The notes beneath the pieces are model-generated. The model did no database searches, had not been told where the DNA came from, and worked only from the letters and a program-made list of their open reading frames with translations. From NCBI RefSeq assembly GCF_945859685.1, contig NC_079149.1, positions 129,172,065 to 129,236,064 on the forward strand: a stretch of DNA of 64,000 nt. Reading direction: 5' to 3'. Positions 45,261 to 56,494 of the stretch are shown piece by piece. Made by a program: the position numbers and the translations under genes. Every line of letters starts with the position of its first letter. Within the stretch, counting starts at the first letter, position 1. The stretch is from Eupeodes corollae (Eukaryota; Arthropoda; Insecta; Diptera; Syrphidae).

Positions 45261-48010
45261 CTCATCTCAATTGACTTTTGACGTTCCGATTTAGAAAACT
45301 TATGTGTGACCTTAGCTTATTTAAACGATTTCTTCGCTCTCTTGCTGCTGCCGGATAATCCTTATTTCTGACTTTCATTTATTGATATGTATTGATCTTA
45401 GCTGGATCGAGTTCAATTATAACACACCTTTTCTTAATAATTCAGGTTATCAGAAACTGTAGGTATCCATGATCATTACCTAAAACAACTTGATACTTCC
45501 ATTATCTGCTCCAGAAGTCGTTAATAATTTTGTTTGAATAATTGAAGTGTTTAGATATTTTGTAGCACTAACCTTGATAAGTCTTTCAAAATTGTACTCA
45601 AAAAGTCATTCTTTAAGATCAAAAAACTTTAGAAACAGAACCCTTAGCTCCAAACTAAAGGCAAGAATTTCTATGACATCCTGAAGACTAACCACTACCA
45701 AAAACGTCAGGGAATTTAAAGAGATCTTAAATGATGACCAGTTTTTGGTCAGTTTCTACCCCACATTTTAAAACAATTACAAAACCCCAAATTGATCTAA
45801 ACATTAATCCGAATAGGTACATAAAGTTTCTGCAACTAGTTCTTGTAAAAAAGCCAAATATCTGTTTCTCAAAATCTTTACTACACTACTAGCAAGGCAA
45901 CCTCATATAACAGAGGTTGGAGGATATCCCTCAAATTGCAATTAAAGTCCTTTGACTTTCGGAGTTCTTTCATTTTCTTTATATTCTCTGTTGTATAGGG
46001 ACCTATACAAATATAAAGGTTTTTGGATAAAAGTAAGATACATTTTATAGAGAGTTCCATCAGAGGAATCCAAACGATAATCCCATAAGTCCTTCTAATT
46101 GCTAATCGACACTTAGCCATTAGTCAGAAAAGTCCTATTAATTTTTTATGTTACTCGAGTCTTCTCCGCCGCCGCCGTCGTTGGGTCGTCGACGTGCTGG
46201 CCGTCCAACTCGAACATAAAAATGTTCTTTTCTGTACTGCTTTATTCTACGATAGAATACCAGGAGCTTCTATACTAGGTACAGTACAATATTATCATCC
46301 CATCATCAGACTTCGAATTCAATTAGAAACCAGAGAAAAGGATCAAAGCTAATCCTGGGGATGGCTGGGCTTTGGCTATTGCACACAGGAGTGCAGGAGA
46401 GTTCAACCATCATTAAAATCGCTTAGCTCCTTGTCTTCTTTCTCTGATGATGATGCTGATGTTCTCTCTGATGTTGCTGGATGATGGCTGCGATGTAATC
46501 TTAGAAAGTAAATCAACATCATAATCACACCATCATCATCATTCTCACAGTCATCATCATTGCTTTCTTTTTCTTATACTAGACAGACGCCACCGGCAGG
46601 AGGCGTTGGAGACGGTCATGGCGCTCCTGATGGGTGCCTCGTGCCTTTGTCTAAAGTTGAAAACGTTTTATAAAACTAAGAAACAGCGCCACGCCATCTT
46701 TGTATGAGAGTCAAAAGAAAAAAAATGTAATAAAATATAAAAAAAACAAGAAACTCTGAAACTTTTGATGAAAAACTGAGTTTTATAATAATATCCTGTC
46801 AAACTCTTTATTGTGTGTCATCATGTTACGACAGATCTCACGTTTGGTCCTTCATCACATCAGATTCCTATCTTTCCTATAACTCGAGGCGGCGTACGGA
46901 GTGGGGGAAGTTTAATGTCAGATGGACATGTTTTTAACAAATATTTAACAAAAAAAAAAAATATAAACTTTGACAAGTACCTACACCTACACTTTAGATG
47001 GGCAAAAAATAAGGTGAGTTGAGAGTGAGACAAATGTCAAAGGACATTCCATAGAAACGTGCAATTTTCATGATTTTATCACGTACCTATCCTTTCCTAA
47101 AAGGGCGACAAAACGTATATCCCAAAGAACAAATAATAAAAAAGGACATTGAAAGCAATATATCATGAGCTCATATAGACATCAGTTTCCAGCTTCAAGC
47201 TCCAGCATCATCTAGGGACAGCGACAGGTCAAACATATTGCTGGATAGATAAGTCAGATCGAAATTAAAAAAGTTTTATATCAATTGAAAGAGAGATTCA
47301 TGTGCTTGGTGGAGTGAGAGTGAGTGTTCCTGTTCGTATATTGTTCTAGAGAACTTTTTTTTTTAAAGATTGCGGGTTAATGAGTAGAGTTTGATAAAAA
47401 GTTTGAAATTAAGTTTTCGTTTTGACCTGAAATTTAATACTTTTGAAATTGGGCAATATTATTTGAAATCCAAAAAAACTTTGCACTAAACACAATATAC
47501 ACATCTACAGTTACTCAAAATCAATGTAGAAATAAAACAATCTAAAGAAAAACATAGAAAACATTGCATGACAAAATTTTGAATTGACGCAACTAATTCA
47601 CAACTAATCGACGGAAAGTTTTAAGCCAGTATATAATTAAAAATAAGTCCCTCCAATTATCTTTCTAGGGATTGCTTAGATAAGTTGATATTAAATTAGT
47701 AAGCCATCAAAAAACATAGAAAAGTCAAAAAAGTAAAGGGTATTTGTCACTTTTGAAGCTGTCATCTTTTGACAAGAAAAAACAACGCTTTGCGCTTCAT
47801 AAACGCATTCTAATTATTAAAATTTTCTACATTTGACACTTCTTTAATTAATTTTAACAACCCATTATTTGAGCAGTTGTCAACTTTGAAGCTGTAATAT
47901 TTTGACATCTGTCTGGAACCTGAACAGGTTTAAGATATATAATTCACTAATAAAACAGAATATAAACGGACACAAATGGAAAATAGTTCGATAAAGGGTA
48001 ATCAACGACA
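45261..48010. other. mixed stretch with GC-rich patches and GAT microsatellites
   Basis: GC-rich patches at 46145-46215 (CCGCCGCCGCCGTCG run) and 46580-46650 stand out in an AT-rich background and could be exon or 5' UTR material, but no protein family is recognised. GATGAT/CATCAT repeats lie at 46440-46560. Two imperfect 31-base direct repeats at 47746-47776 and 47878-47908 share GAAGCTGT and TTTTGACA. Confidence 0.35.
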
Positions 48011-48015
48011 CAATG

Positions 48016-48423
48016 ACTGCGTTCAATCTCATGTTGGATAGATACATTTTTAGATACCTCATTGAACGTGTTTGATACAAGTATATTAATGGATATGTCA
48101 AATAATACAAATAACTTGCTGCTATTTACAAACAGTAGACAAATATTTAGATTGTGATGCCAAAATTATTGTCAAATGTATAATTTTAATAATTAATGGG
48201 GTTTTTACTCAAAAATATAAAAATTTGGTATCAATTTTTAGGTTAATTCGAATTAAACAATATGTTCAGTCTGCAGTTTTGTCAGATAGTTAAATATTCA
48301 AGAAATTCTCGGACAGCTTAGGATTTCTTTTTTGATAGCCGAGCTGTTTTGGATCCAATTTCCTTTTACATGTAAGACACAAAATATGTTCGGAAATCCT
48401 ATCTATCTGAGATTGAACGCAGC
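48016..48423. mobile_element. MITE-A copy 3, 408 bp, with CAATG target duplication
   Basis: The ends ACTGCGTTCAATCTC and the complement GCTGCGTTCAATCTC form a 15-bp TIR with one mismatch. CAATG flanks both sides (48011-48015, 48424-48428). It has no coding capacity. An alternative reading moves one base from the duplication into the TIR on each side, giving a 3-bp AAT duplication. Confidence 0.85.
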
Positions 48424-48676
48424 CAATGAATGAATTCAACAAAATAATGAGTGCATCCAGCAAACTGGAGGGTGAGACCTTTTCCTTTTGAATAATTCTG
48501 TCATACTTGACTTAATTTCCTGTTTGTGAGTTGGCATTGAATACAAAAAAAAATTAAAGAAATGTCAAAATACGTCTCCTGGAGTGAGTATGCATCCGGA
48601 AAATACATAATGCATAATTTTCAATAGTAAACTAAAGATTTGTCAAAAGTGACAGGTGTAAGTTTGTAGATCAAAA

Positions 48677-48817
48677 ATGTCGAAGCCAAACTTTCATTGG
48701 TGTTCTATTATTAGCTTAGTTCTTTTAATGGTCATTGTCCAACAGATTAGATGTGGTGATGTAACTACCACTGAAGGCTTTTTTACGCTATCATCCACAT
48801 CAGTAGATGAAAGATGA
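48677..48817 (+). CDS. candidate short secreted Ser/Thr-rich peptide (or first coding exon)
   Basis: ATG at 48677 has a fly-like Kozak context (CAAAAATG). The first 27 residues look like a signal peptide: a basic start (MSKPNF), a hydrophobic core ISLVLLMVIV and a small-residue cleavage region ending RCGD. A Thr/Ser-rich stretch follows (VTTTEGFFTLSSTSVDE) before TGA at 48815-48817. A perfect 7-base tandem duplication (GATGAAA, 48806-48812 and 48813-48819) lies exactly at the stop; without it the frame would continue Ser/Thr-rich to TAA at 48882. This may be a young frameshift in a secreted-peptide gene, or exon 1 of a spliced gene. No family is recognised. Confidence 0.4.
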   Translation: MSKPNFHWCSIISLVLLMVIVQQIRCGDVTTTEGFFTLSSTSVDER

Positions 48818-48884
48818 AACCTTCTCATCAACGTCTCCATTAACACGACCTGAATACATGACAAAAACATTAACACCAACTTAA

Positions 48885-49680
48885 ACCGCAGGCCAAAATG
48901 AAAAAATCAAAAAACTGAAAAATACAACTCCAGTACTGCTCTTCCACTAAGTCCCAAAAAATAAAACAAAAAACTGTCTGCAAAACTGTGAACTGTCTGT
49001 TGGGCATCTGAACTGAATCCGACGAACACCCGCCTTCCTGTTTAACATGCCATTACAAGCGCGGTGAAAGACCGTCAACTGCCACCACTAACTGATGCTA
49101 ACGTCGTCGTCGTCGTATATGGTTACCTCATAGTCAGAGCATTAAAACGATGGCAATTTGTAGTTTTTGTTTTTTGGAATTTTACAAGTGTCCTGTTGAG
49201 TTACAAGCCCTGGCGGTTTGGCAATTGGCCGGAACAATAGTGCTAGGATACGAGAGTATTATGATACAGTAGTACAGATACGGAGTGTCAGACAGAGGCA
49301 ACTTTCGGCTGTTAGCCAAAACGCCAAGCCAGAGTAACTTCAAGCAGAAGCCATGCAAATTACAAAAACAAAACAGCACAAATTGAGTAAAAAAAAAACG
49401 GGCAGACTAACTCTTCAGCCACATCCTTCCGCTTTGGCTGGTACTGCAGTCGACAGTTTGCGTCGAGAGTGCGATTCATATACTTTTTGTTTGTATCCCC
49501 AACAATTGTCCTTTTGGTCCTTCAACTTGTTGGTTAGTATTTTTGTTTCACAATATGCACCCGGTATAATTTTTTATTTTTTCCTTTTTTTTCAAGGACT
49601 TTTCACCGTTGGCGTGCTAGTAAATAAAAATGTTAACGGTGAATAGATTTCTTTTTTAACTGCTGTGCCACTAGAACTGC
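48885..49680. other. flank between the secreted-peptide frame and the GC-rich block
   Basis: Contains a GTCGTCGTCGTC run near 49103-49116. The 97-codon frame at 49353 has no recognisable domain and is not called. Base composition is more balanced than in the surrounding DNA, consistent with 5' flanking or untranslated host sequence. Confidence 0.3.
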
Positions 49681-50062
49681 GTCGCGCCATATGCACTCGA
49701 GTAGGACCGGGAGTAGGAGCGTTCCTCAGTCGTTGAAAACGTTGAACGTTCTGTGTCTGTTCTCTCTCTCCGTTCAGCAGTCAGACTCAATTAACTGCTC
49801 CGGACAGTGACTGTCAGGAACGTTTAACTTAATGCTTCAAGTCTATAGACTTTTTGTTAAGTGGATCTTTATTTTTATTGCTCCTGTTGACGTCGTCGTC
49901 AGCGTCACCATCAGCATCAGCGTCAGCGTTATCATCGTCGTCATTCGTTACCAACAACGACGACGACGACGTCACGAGAGGCTTCAAATTTAATTAGCTT
50001 TTTACGTTTTTATTTTTGTTGTGTGTTTATATTTTGTTTGAATTCCCATAAACTGACAGAAG
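49681..50062 (+). promoter_or_regulatory. candidate promoter and noncoding first exon of an unseen gene
   Basis: A GC-rich block in AT-rich DNA holds an initiator match TCAGTC at 49726-49731, stretches of CGTT/TCTCTC and a splice-donor-like GACAGAAG/GTATGAG at 50062/50063. No TATA box or good downstream promoter element was seen at the expected spacing. If real, the gene would be on the plus strand with its coding exons outside the window or beyond long introns. Confidence 0.28.
49888..49974. repeat. trinucleotide-repeat inverted repeat (13-bp arms)
   Basis: TGACGTCGTCGTC (49888-49900) pairs perfectly with GACGACGACGTCA (49962-49974); the loop is itself made of CATCAG/CGTCAG-type repeats. 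It lies in the putative first exon, where it would give a stable RNA hairpin. Confidence 0.6.
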
Positions 50063-51364
50063 GTATGAGGAATATTGTATTTATGCTTTGTTTTAATTTT
50101 ATTCTCAATTTTAATCTGCTTGTGCTTATTTGATGTTTTATAAATAAATATTCTTGTTGTTCTTTTACTTAATTTTACGTATTTTTAAAACAAAATTTTT
50201 GTGTTCATATAAAAAAGTCAACAATGAGTTTATAATTATCGACATTTTAAAAGGTTGACTACGAGTATAATTTGGGAATTCAGAAATAAATCTTCCCACA
50301 CTTTTTCAAAACAGGGATATTTTCCTTAATTCGAAATATTGAAGTAATCTTTAAAGAAAAACAGGGAACATTCAAAATTTATCAAAATAAGTTGACGTTT
50401 TTATTTCAAAGGAAAAATACCTAATTGGTTTTAACTGAGTTTGAGCTAAACATCAAACGACATTGAAATTCGACGTGAAGTTAAAATAGGTTTGGTCTGA
50501 CAGTTAATTCGTTTTCAAATAAATTCAAATTTAAATTGATTTCAGTTTAAATTTCTAAAAGATTTACTCGGTTGAATCCATTCTGAATCGATGATGAAGA
50601 AGTGAGACAATTTCTTTTTTTTTTACTTAAAGTTATATTCTTTTATTAAAATTAGTTCTGTTTCTGGATTTCTGATATTTTAGAAAAGAAAGTATCCCGA
50701 TTTCCCGCTACAAACAGACCTTATTCACTCTGTTTATATTAGACGCGTTTTAGTATCACAATCCAGATCAGATCAAGAAATTTAAAAAAATCGGATGAAC
50801 ATATTTAAATCATATTATTTGACGTTCAGATTGGGGTTGCCCTTAGATCTTTTGCTCTTAATTAATACTTTTAAGTGATCTCAAAATGTACAAGAAAAAA
50901 TGTCACCTGGTGTGAAAATGAAAAACTATTTTTTGAATCACAAGAAAGATCCAATAATCCCTATATATTATTTATTTTATCATTGTGTCAGTACATAGGA
51001 AAGAACTGTCATTTTGTAAAATTCAGAACATTTCTGGATGGCGAGTCAAAATGTCAGTAAGGAATTTATAACAGAGTTTCATTTTGACATTTCGTTTAAC
51101 TGTTGGATGTATCATTGTTCAAGTTCGGTGATCAACCAAAATCTTTATACATATGTTTGTGATGTTGTCATCGCATAGGAAATAACAGCTGAAATCATCT
51201 GTCATAAAAATCAAATCGTAAGCTATTTCAAACATTTTAAAGTATCCAAATATGACATTTTTTAAACTGGTTTGAGTTTGAGTTAAACGCTTGATGAACC
51301 CAATTTAAACTGACGTTAAATAAGACATTGAATGTCTTCAACTGCCATTCAGTAGATTAGACAC
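50063..51364. other. AT-rich stretch, nothing recognised
   Basis: No convincing frame or repeat. It could be the start of an intron following the donor-like site at 50063. Confidence 0.35.
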
Positions 51365-51706
51365 CATTGGGTGCGTTTAATCTTGTCTTTGATAGGCTAT
51401 TTGTTTTACCTTATTAAACAAGTTGAATAGCTCAATTGAGATAGCTGTCAACGAAAAATTACATATGAAAAACCATACAAACATTTGGATTTCAAGTTCC
51501 AAAATTATTGTAAAATTAAATTTTAAGTGGATAATTTTATTAATCGACCGGATTTTTACCAACAAATATAATTTTTTTTAAATCAAGTTTTAGATTCCTT
51601 CAATATTCAGATTTGTCAGATAGCCACATATACCAGAAATTCTTGGTTAGTTTTGTATTTTTGTTTATAGCCCAGTTGCTTTGGATCAGCTGATATTTTA
51701 CACTTA

Positions 51707-53095
51707 GACCCCGATTACACGGGATGTTTTTTCGTTCGTTTTCGTCTTTCGTCTTTTTGACAGGTACCTACCCTCGTGATTACACCTTTCTTTTTTTCGT
51801 TCCTATCGTTTCTTTTCAAAGCAAACTCATCATCTGTGCGTGGAAGTGAAGAATATGACTGCTCAGAAGAATTGTTCAGTACCAAATTGTCTTCAAATTT
51901 CTCAACTGTATTAACGTTAACAGGTGTGGATGAAGGAGGGCTATGCGGTAAACTGTTATATTGGTTGAAGAAGGGCTCCGAAGACGTCCATGATGACTTC
52001 GAGACATTTCTGGTTCTTCTGTCCTTACGAGCCATAATTTTTGTTGTTGCTTCTTTGAGTACTTCTATTATTTTCCATTTTGTATCGAAGAATATGTCCT
52101 CTTCGACTTCACCAAGCTCATCAGCTCATCAGCAACCATTTCTCCGAGCAGGCGTGTCCACTATGGCAGACATAGTTTTCGATTTGTTTGCAAGATCTTT
52201 GGCCATGTTCAAACAATCTATTGCATTTTCTTCTAGACTGCATGTTTTTTTCGATCCAGATAGCTCTAAGTCCTGTTCGTTAAAGTCGAAAGTGAAATAA
52301 CTTGGATTTTACAATAATTGTGGTGTATGTTCTTACCTTTTGACTTGGCATATGCATTAACGAAGTGCTGGAATTTTCATCTTTGATAGGACAGCTTTCG
52401 GACGTTAATTCATTCTAGAAAAAAAAGTTAATCTCAATCAAATAAGGTGAAATAATATTCTTACCATTGATATATTCGATTCTCCGGGTACTTCCTCTGA
52501 ACTTGGTTTTAGGAAACTAGCCATTTCGTAAAACCAAAGAGTTGGCTCATGAACATCATTAGCACCAGCTCCACTTTTTTTATGTTGTTTTCTTTGGTTC
52601 TTTCTTTTTGGATTTCTGACCGAATTGTTTTTATTTTACTTTTTATATCCGAAATTCTAACACCCGGTTTGATTTTTAAAAGCTCTTTTTGAATAATTTC
52701 AAGTGCCTCAATTCTTTTATTTCTATTTTTATAATTTTTGTTCAGCTTGCTATACAAATTGGGCCAACTTTGAAACTGCGTTAATAATACTTCCATTTGA
52801 GTTTTTGTCCCCATTTCTTAAATCGTTTAAATAAATAGGTAAATTTACATTATTTCACGTTTATATTTGCCTTTACTACACCGTACTCTGGAAAACTGAA
52901 CTTATAGATGTAAATTATGCATTTTTTTTTATTGGTTGTCAAAGCATAAACGTCAAAGTTCAACCAAAAAAAGTCCATACATTTTCAGGACTCTTTTCAC
53001 GACTTCTTTCCCCCTACGTTTCTACACCCCTCACCCGATCTGTCAAAAAGACGAAAGAGGAAACAACCGAAAAAACATCTCGTGTAATCGGGCAC
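51707..53095 (-). mobile_element. PIF/Harbinger element carrying only a MADF-domain gene
   Basis: Termini match as imperfect inverted repeats over about 55 bp: GACCCCGATTACACG and the complement GTGCCCGATTACACG, then GATGTTTTTTCG, ending TTTCGTCTTTTTGACAG. TTA flanks both sides (51704-51706, 53096-53098), the canonical Harbinger target duplication. A MADF-type gene with two introns on the minus strand fills most of the 1389 bp, and there is no room for and no trace of a transposase. Drosophila PIF-type transposons are known to carry a MADF second gene, so this is an accessory-only deletion derivative. Confidence 0.88.
51715..52814 (-). pseudogene. Harbinger-encoded MADF DNA-binding protein, frameshifted
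   Basis: Exon 1 runs 52814 to 52465. Residues 8-85 form a MADF domain (LLTQFQSWPNLYSK, then YKNRNKRIEALEIIQKEL, PGVRISDIKSKIKTIRSE), and after a frameshift continue SGAGANDVHEPTLWFYEMASFL, the standard MADF end. Introns with GTAAG...AG borders lie at 52464-52415 and 52336-52273; exon 2 is 52414-52337. Exon 3 (from 52272) continues to a Ser/Pro-rich tail (SSLPRTDDE, KDERRKRTKKHPV) that runs into the TIR. An 8-bp tandem duplication near 52113-52128 and another indel shift the frame. The family binds TIR DNA and recruits the transposase. It is a pseudogene here, but only lightly damaged. Confidence 0.82.
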
Positions 53096-53157
53096 TTAAG
53101 AAACTGAAACAAAGCTATCCCGATTCATTATCTATCTAAGTATGAACGCACCCATTG

Positions 53158-56100
53158 ATTATTTATACAAAAATTGTCAACTGAATGTAAAAGTGGAAAT
53201 ATTCATCTTAAAATTCAGACTTTTATTGAACCTAATAAATAAAACTGCACTAACGACTAGTTTGTGATTAGTGATTCACGTGCTTTAAAAACTTTCGGTG
53301 TTTCTGTTTCAACATGGAAAATCAATCGAAATCGTTTCAAACTATGAATTTTTTTTACTGAAACTTTGATTAAGAAGTTGAAATAAATAATGGATTGAAG
53401 ATATTTAGCCCTAAAAGTCATTGGACTTTAAAAGAAGCCTGCACAATCAGAAACTCTAAAAATGCAATAGTGAAAAAACAAATTAAAACATAAAATAACG
53501 CACGGATTAAAACTTTATGTTGTAACACAAGTGTTAAGTAAAGATTTTGACAGTTGAACTAAGAGAACTGCCATATGTAAACAGTGTTCACATTAAACTC
53601 TTTTGAGGTGAATAATTTTGAAGTCTCATCATATTGTTTCGCTTCCATTTGATGGCTACGAAGAAGAAAGATAGAAAGACAGAAATTAAACTAAAGCAAG
53701 ACAAAATAGTGAAACGTCAAAACTATTATAATTTCAGCGAGGTTTAAATGTCAGATAGTTAAGTTTTAATTAATTTTAAATTTTTCGGTTTTTTACAAAA
53801 CCAAGTCTCAAAAACTGTCAAATTCATCAAGAGACAAGTCTAATTTGAGATCAATTACCAACTGAACTATCGACTTTTCAACCCAAGTTAATTTTTTTTT
53901 TGAAAGACGCGTGACAATTGATATTAATTTGTGAAATTAATAACATTTTACTTATTAATTATAATTAGTACCTAACATTCACAACTTTTCTATTCAAAGT
54001 GACACATTGAAAAATGTATAAAATAAAACTCCCCTAAAGTGTCCATGGATATTTTTAATTGAAATACGTACATATGTACATATATACTCTCCTCTTTCAT
54101 CGTATGAAAACAAAAATCAATTGACCTTAAGTTTTAATCTATCCTCTTACTCGAGATACTTTCATTATTCTAGGGTAAAACAAAAACTTTAAATTGAAAG
54201 CATAAAACGCCAATCGGTAATCAATTCGCATTGATGATTTTCATTGGTTCGTTTTTATGGCAGTCCAGTTTCTGCTCTAAAAATCCTTGGTGTCCTTGAC
54301 TCTTGACTGTTATCCGTTTTGGATCCTTGCTATACAATAGTTTTCTGTTCGTTATATTTTTATATTTGTGCGCCAGGACACACAGAAACTATGGAATGGG
54401 GATTTGTTCGTTCTTCAGGGTTAATGGCATATGTAAAGCCATCCAGATTCACGTTCTGCATAAATTAAGCAGAGTCGCCTTCGCCTCTCGTTCACGCTCC
54501 ATCTCTGGGTGGAAATAATTTGAAAGGTGGGGATTTAGTTCGCTGTATATACATAGCTGCTCCCCTGAGATCCTTTTAGTTCAAAAATAAAACTAAAAAA
54601 TATCCCGAAAAATCGAAAACAATTTTACCCTACCTAGACCGCGGTGCACAGACATCTCTTCTCGACTCTGTCAATGACTCTGTTCCATGTTCCGAGGAAT
54701 GGGGTATAGAGATGTCTTTATACTTTATATTCAACATTGTGACGATTTATTCTTTGTGAAAGGGCTCAATCTTGCATCGATGCAACTGCAACAGCAGCTA
54801 CAGCAACCAGCACCACAGTTTCAAAACCAACAGCAGAAGCTCCCCCAAAAAATGTTACACTCTCCCAAACTGACAATTTTATTACATCTCCCATCGGAGT
54901 TCTGTTGCAGGTTATTTCTTTCTGGGTTGTTACTTTTTTTCAACATGCAATATTGGTACCTTCTTCTACTTCCACAAAAGTGCCAAGTTTTGGTTTCATA
55001 GAAATTTCAAGTTTGAGCCATTAAAAAAAATATGCAGGATAAGCCAAACAAGCTTAAAAGATTCAGTCTAGAAAGCTGCTATAAGTTTCCAATGTCCAGT
55101 TTTTTGTTTTAAACTCGAATTAATTCATCGATATAAAAGCAGGTTAGGCGGTATCGAATTTTAAGTTAAGTGCAGACGTTTTTCAGATCAGAAAATACTG
55201 TAACATTTGTCATTAGTCTGACAGCAGCCGGCAATTAGCAATAGGCATTTATCCTTTATAGTTCAAAGAACAGCCTGAGTTGTATAACAATAAGTTTCTG
55301 TTTAACACTTCACGTTCAGAGCTTCAAATTTGGTCTGAACGTATTCTGGAGCTTGTAAATAGCGCACTCTATAAGCTCAGAATAAAATAAACTAAGTAGA
55401 CCGATTTCAATTCTGAATACAAGCATTTGACAGTTAAAATTGAAGAAAAGGTTGTTGATGTAGAAGAAAATGTCAATTAAATAACAAATGTCAAATAGTG
55501 ACAGCTAAGTGTTCAGGTTGTTTCAAAAATCATGTGAGCTCAGAACACACTTTTTCAGAGGATCGATATAATTGACTCTGTTCAGAACTCTTTCTGAGCT
55601 AAGAAAGAAACATTTTTGGTAGCCAAACGTCTGACATACGGTTTATGGAAATTTACTTTTAAAAAAATGTCTTCGTTAAGTTTATGAATTGTGCTTAGTG
55701 ATAAAGCTTATTTTTGGTTAAATGGCTTCATCAATAATCAAAACTAAAGTTTATAAAGCATCAAATAAATTAACCGTTTCGTGCGTTAACGAAAGTATAA
55801 ATAATTTGTTTTGTAGTGAGGAATTTAGCTGCTGTTACGGACTTGTAAACTGGCCAACTCGTTCATACGTCTTAACACATGTCGATTACTGTAAATGGGA
55901 CTAAGTAAAGTTATTAACTTATTTTGAAAAAACAGACTTATTGGAAAAAAGTAGTGAAAAATTGGACTGGTCCAAAGAAAACCAAATGTACTAAATTATA
56001 AAATCAAAAATTAATTTTAATAATATTTCTGCCTTGTTTTATTTTTTTAAATTCTCAAACTCTCAAAAACACTCGATACTTGCCAGAGAAAAAAAGCTGA

Positions 56101-56494
56101 CATATAACTATTCCTTAACGTCATGATTTTTAATAGTAAGACGTCAACACATCTTTCCATAAAATCTTTGTTGAATTGTCAAAAAGTTACGGTTTGTATT
56201 GAGTTAAAAGTGTTGAACTGTCAAAGTGAAAGATTTTTTGCAGACAAATACGAGTAAATGTTTATTTTTGCTTGGAAGTAAACAATGCATTTTAAAGCCT
56301 TCCAGCATCTAAATTGCACGACACATTTTTGTTGTACAGTTAACCAATATTTCTTTGATTCCTCTTTATAATTTTTCAAGGTTTAAAATGTTTGTTGATA
56401 TTGTTACTTTGACAGATCAAAAAACTTCTAACAATTGTCATTCCTAATTGATTCTAAAAAATTCCAGGAATTTATGACAATTGATCAATTTTTG
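53158..56494. other. mixed stretch, one weak candidate exon
   Basis: Mostly AT-rich. At 54741-54920 a plus-strand frame reads Ala/Thr-rich DATATAATATSTTV then PPKNVTLSQTDNFITSPIG, followed by a donor-like CAG/GTTATT; another frame of the same bases is Gln-rich, so the choice is uncertain and it is not called. CAGACGTTT / AAACGTCTG words lie in inverted orientation near 55178 and 55625. Confidence 0.3.

Larger units (their letters stand above)
51370..53152. mobile_element. MITE-A copy 4, interrupted by a Harbinger element
   Basis: Left end GGTGCGTTTAATCTTG and the complement of the right end (GGTGCGTTCATACTTAG) are the TIR. CATTG flanks both ends (51365-51369, 53153-53157). Removing the 1389-bp Harbinger element and one TTA leaves about 391 bp, close to the 408 bp of copy 3. 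Internal words shared with copies 1-3 include GAGATAGCTGTCA and GGATTTTTACCAACAA. Confidence 0.85.

Noticed and set aside
49353..49646. 97-codon plus-strand frame near the GC-rich block
   Set aside because: It has no domain; its hydrophobic C-terminus arises from T-rich DNA. No splice or start support.
51776..52300. 174-codon plus-strand frame
   Set aside because: It is the antisense shadow of the MADF gene's third exon inside the Harbinger element.
54687..55001. Gln-rich frame suggesting a transcription factor
   Set aside because: The CAG/ACA repeats are open in more than one frame and there is no conserved domain, so it may be simple repeat.
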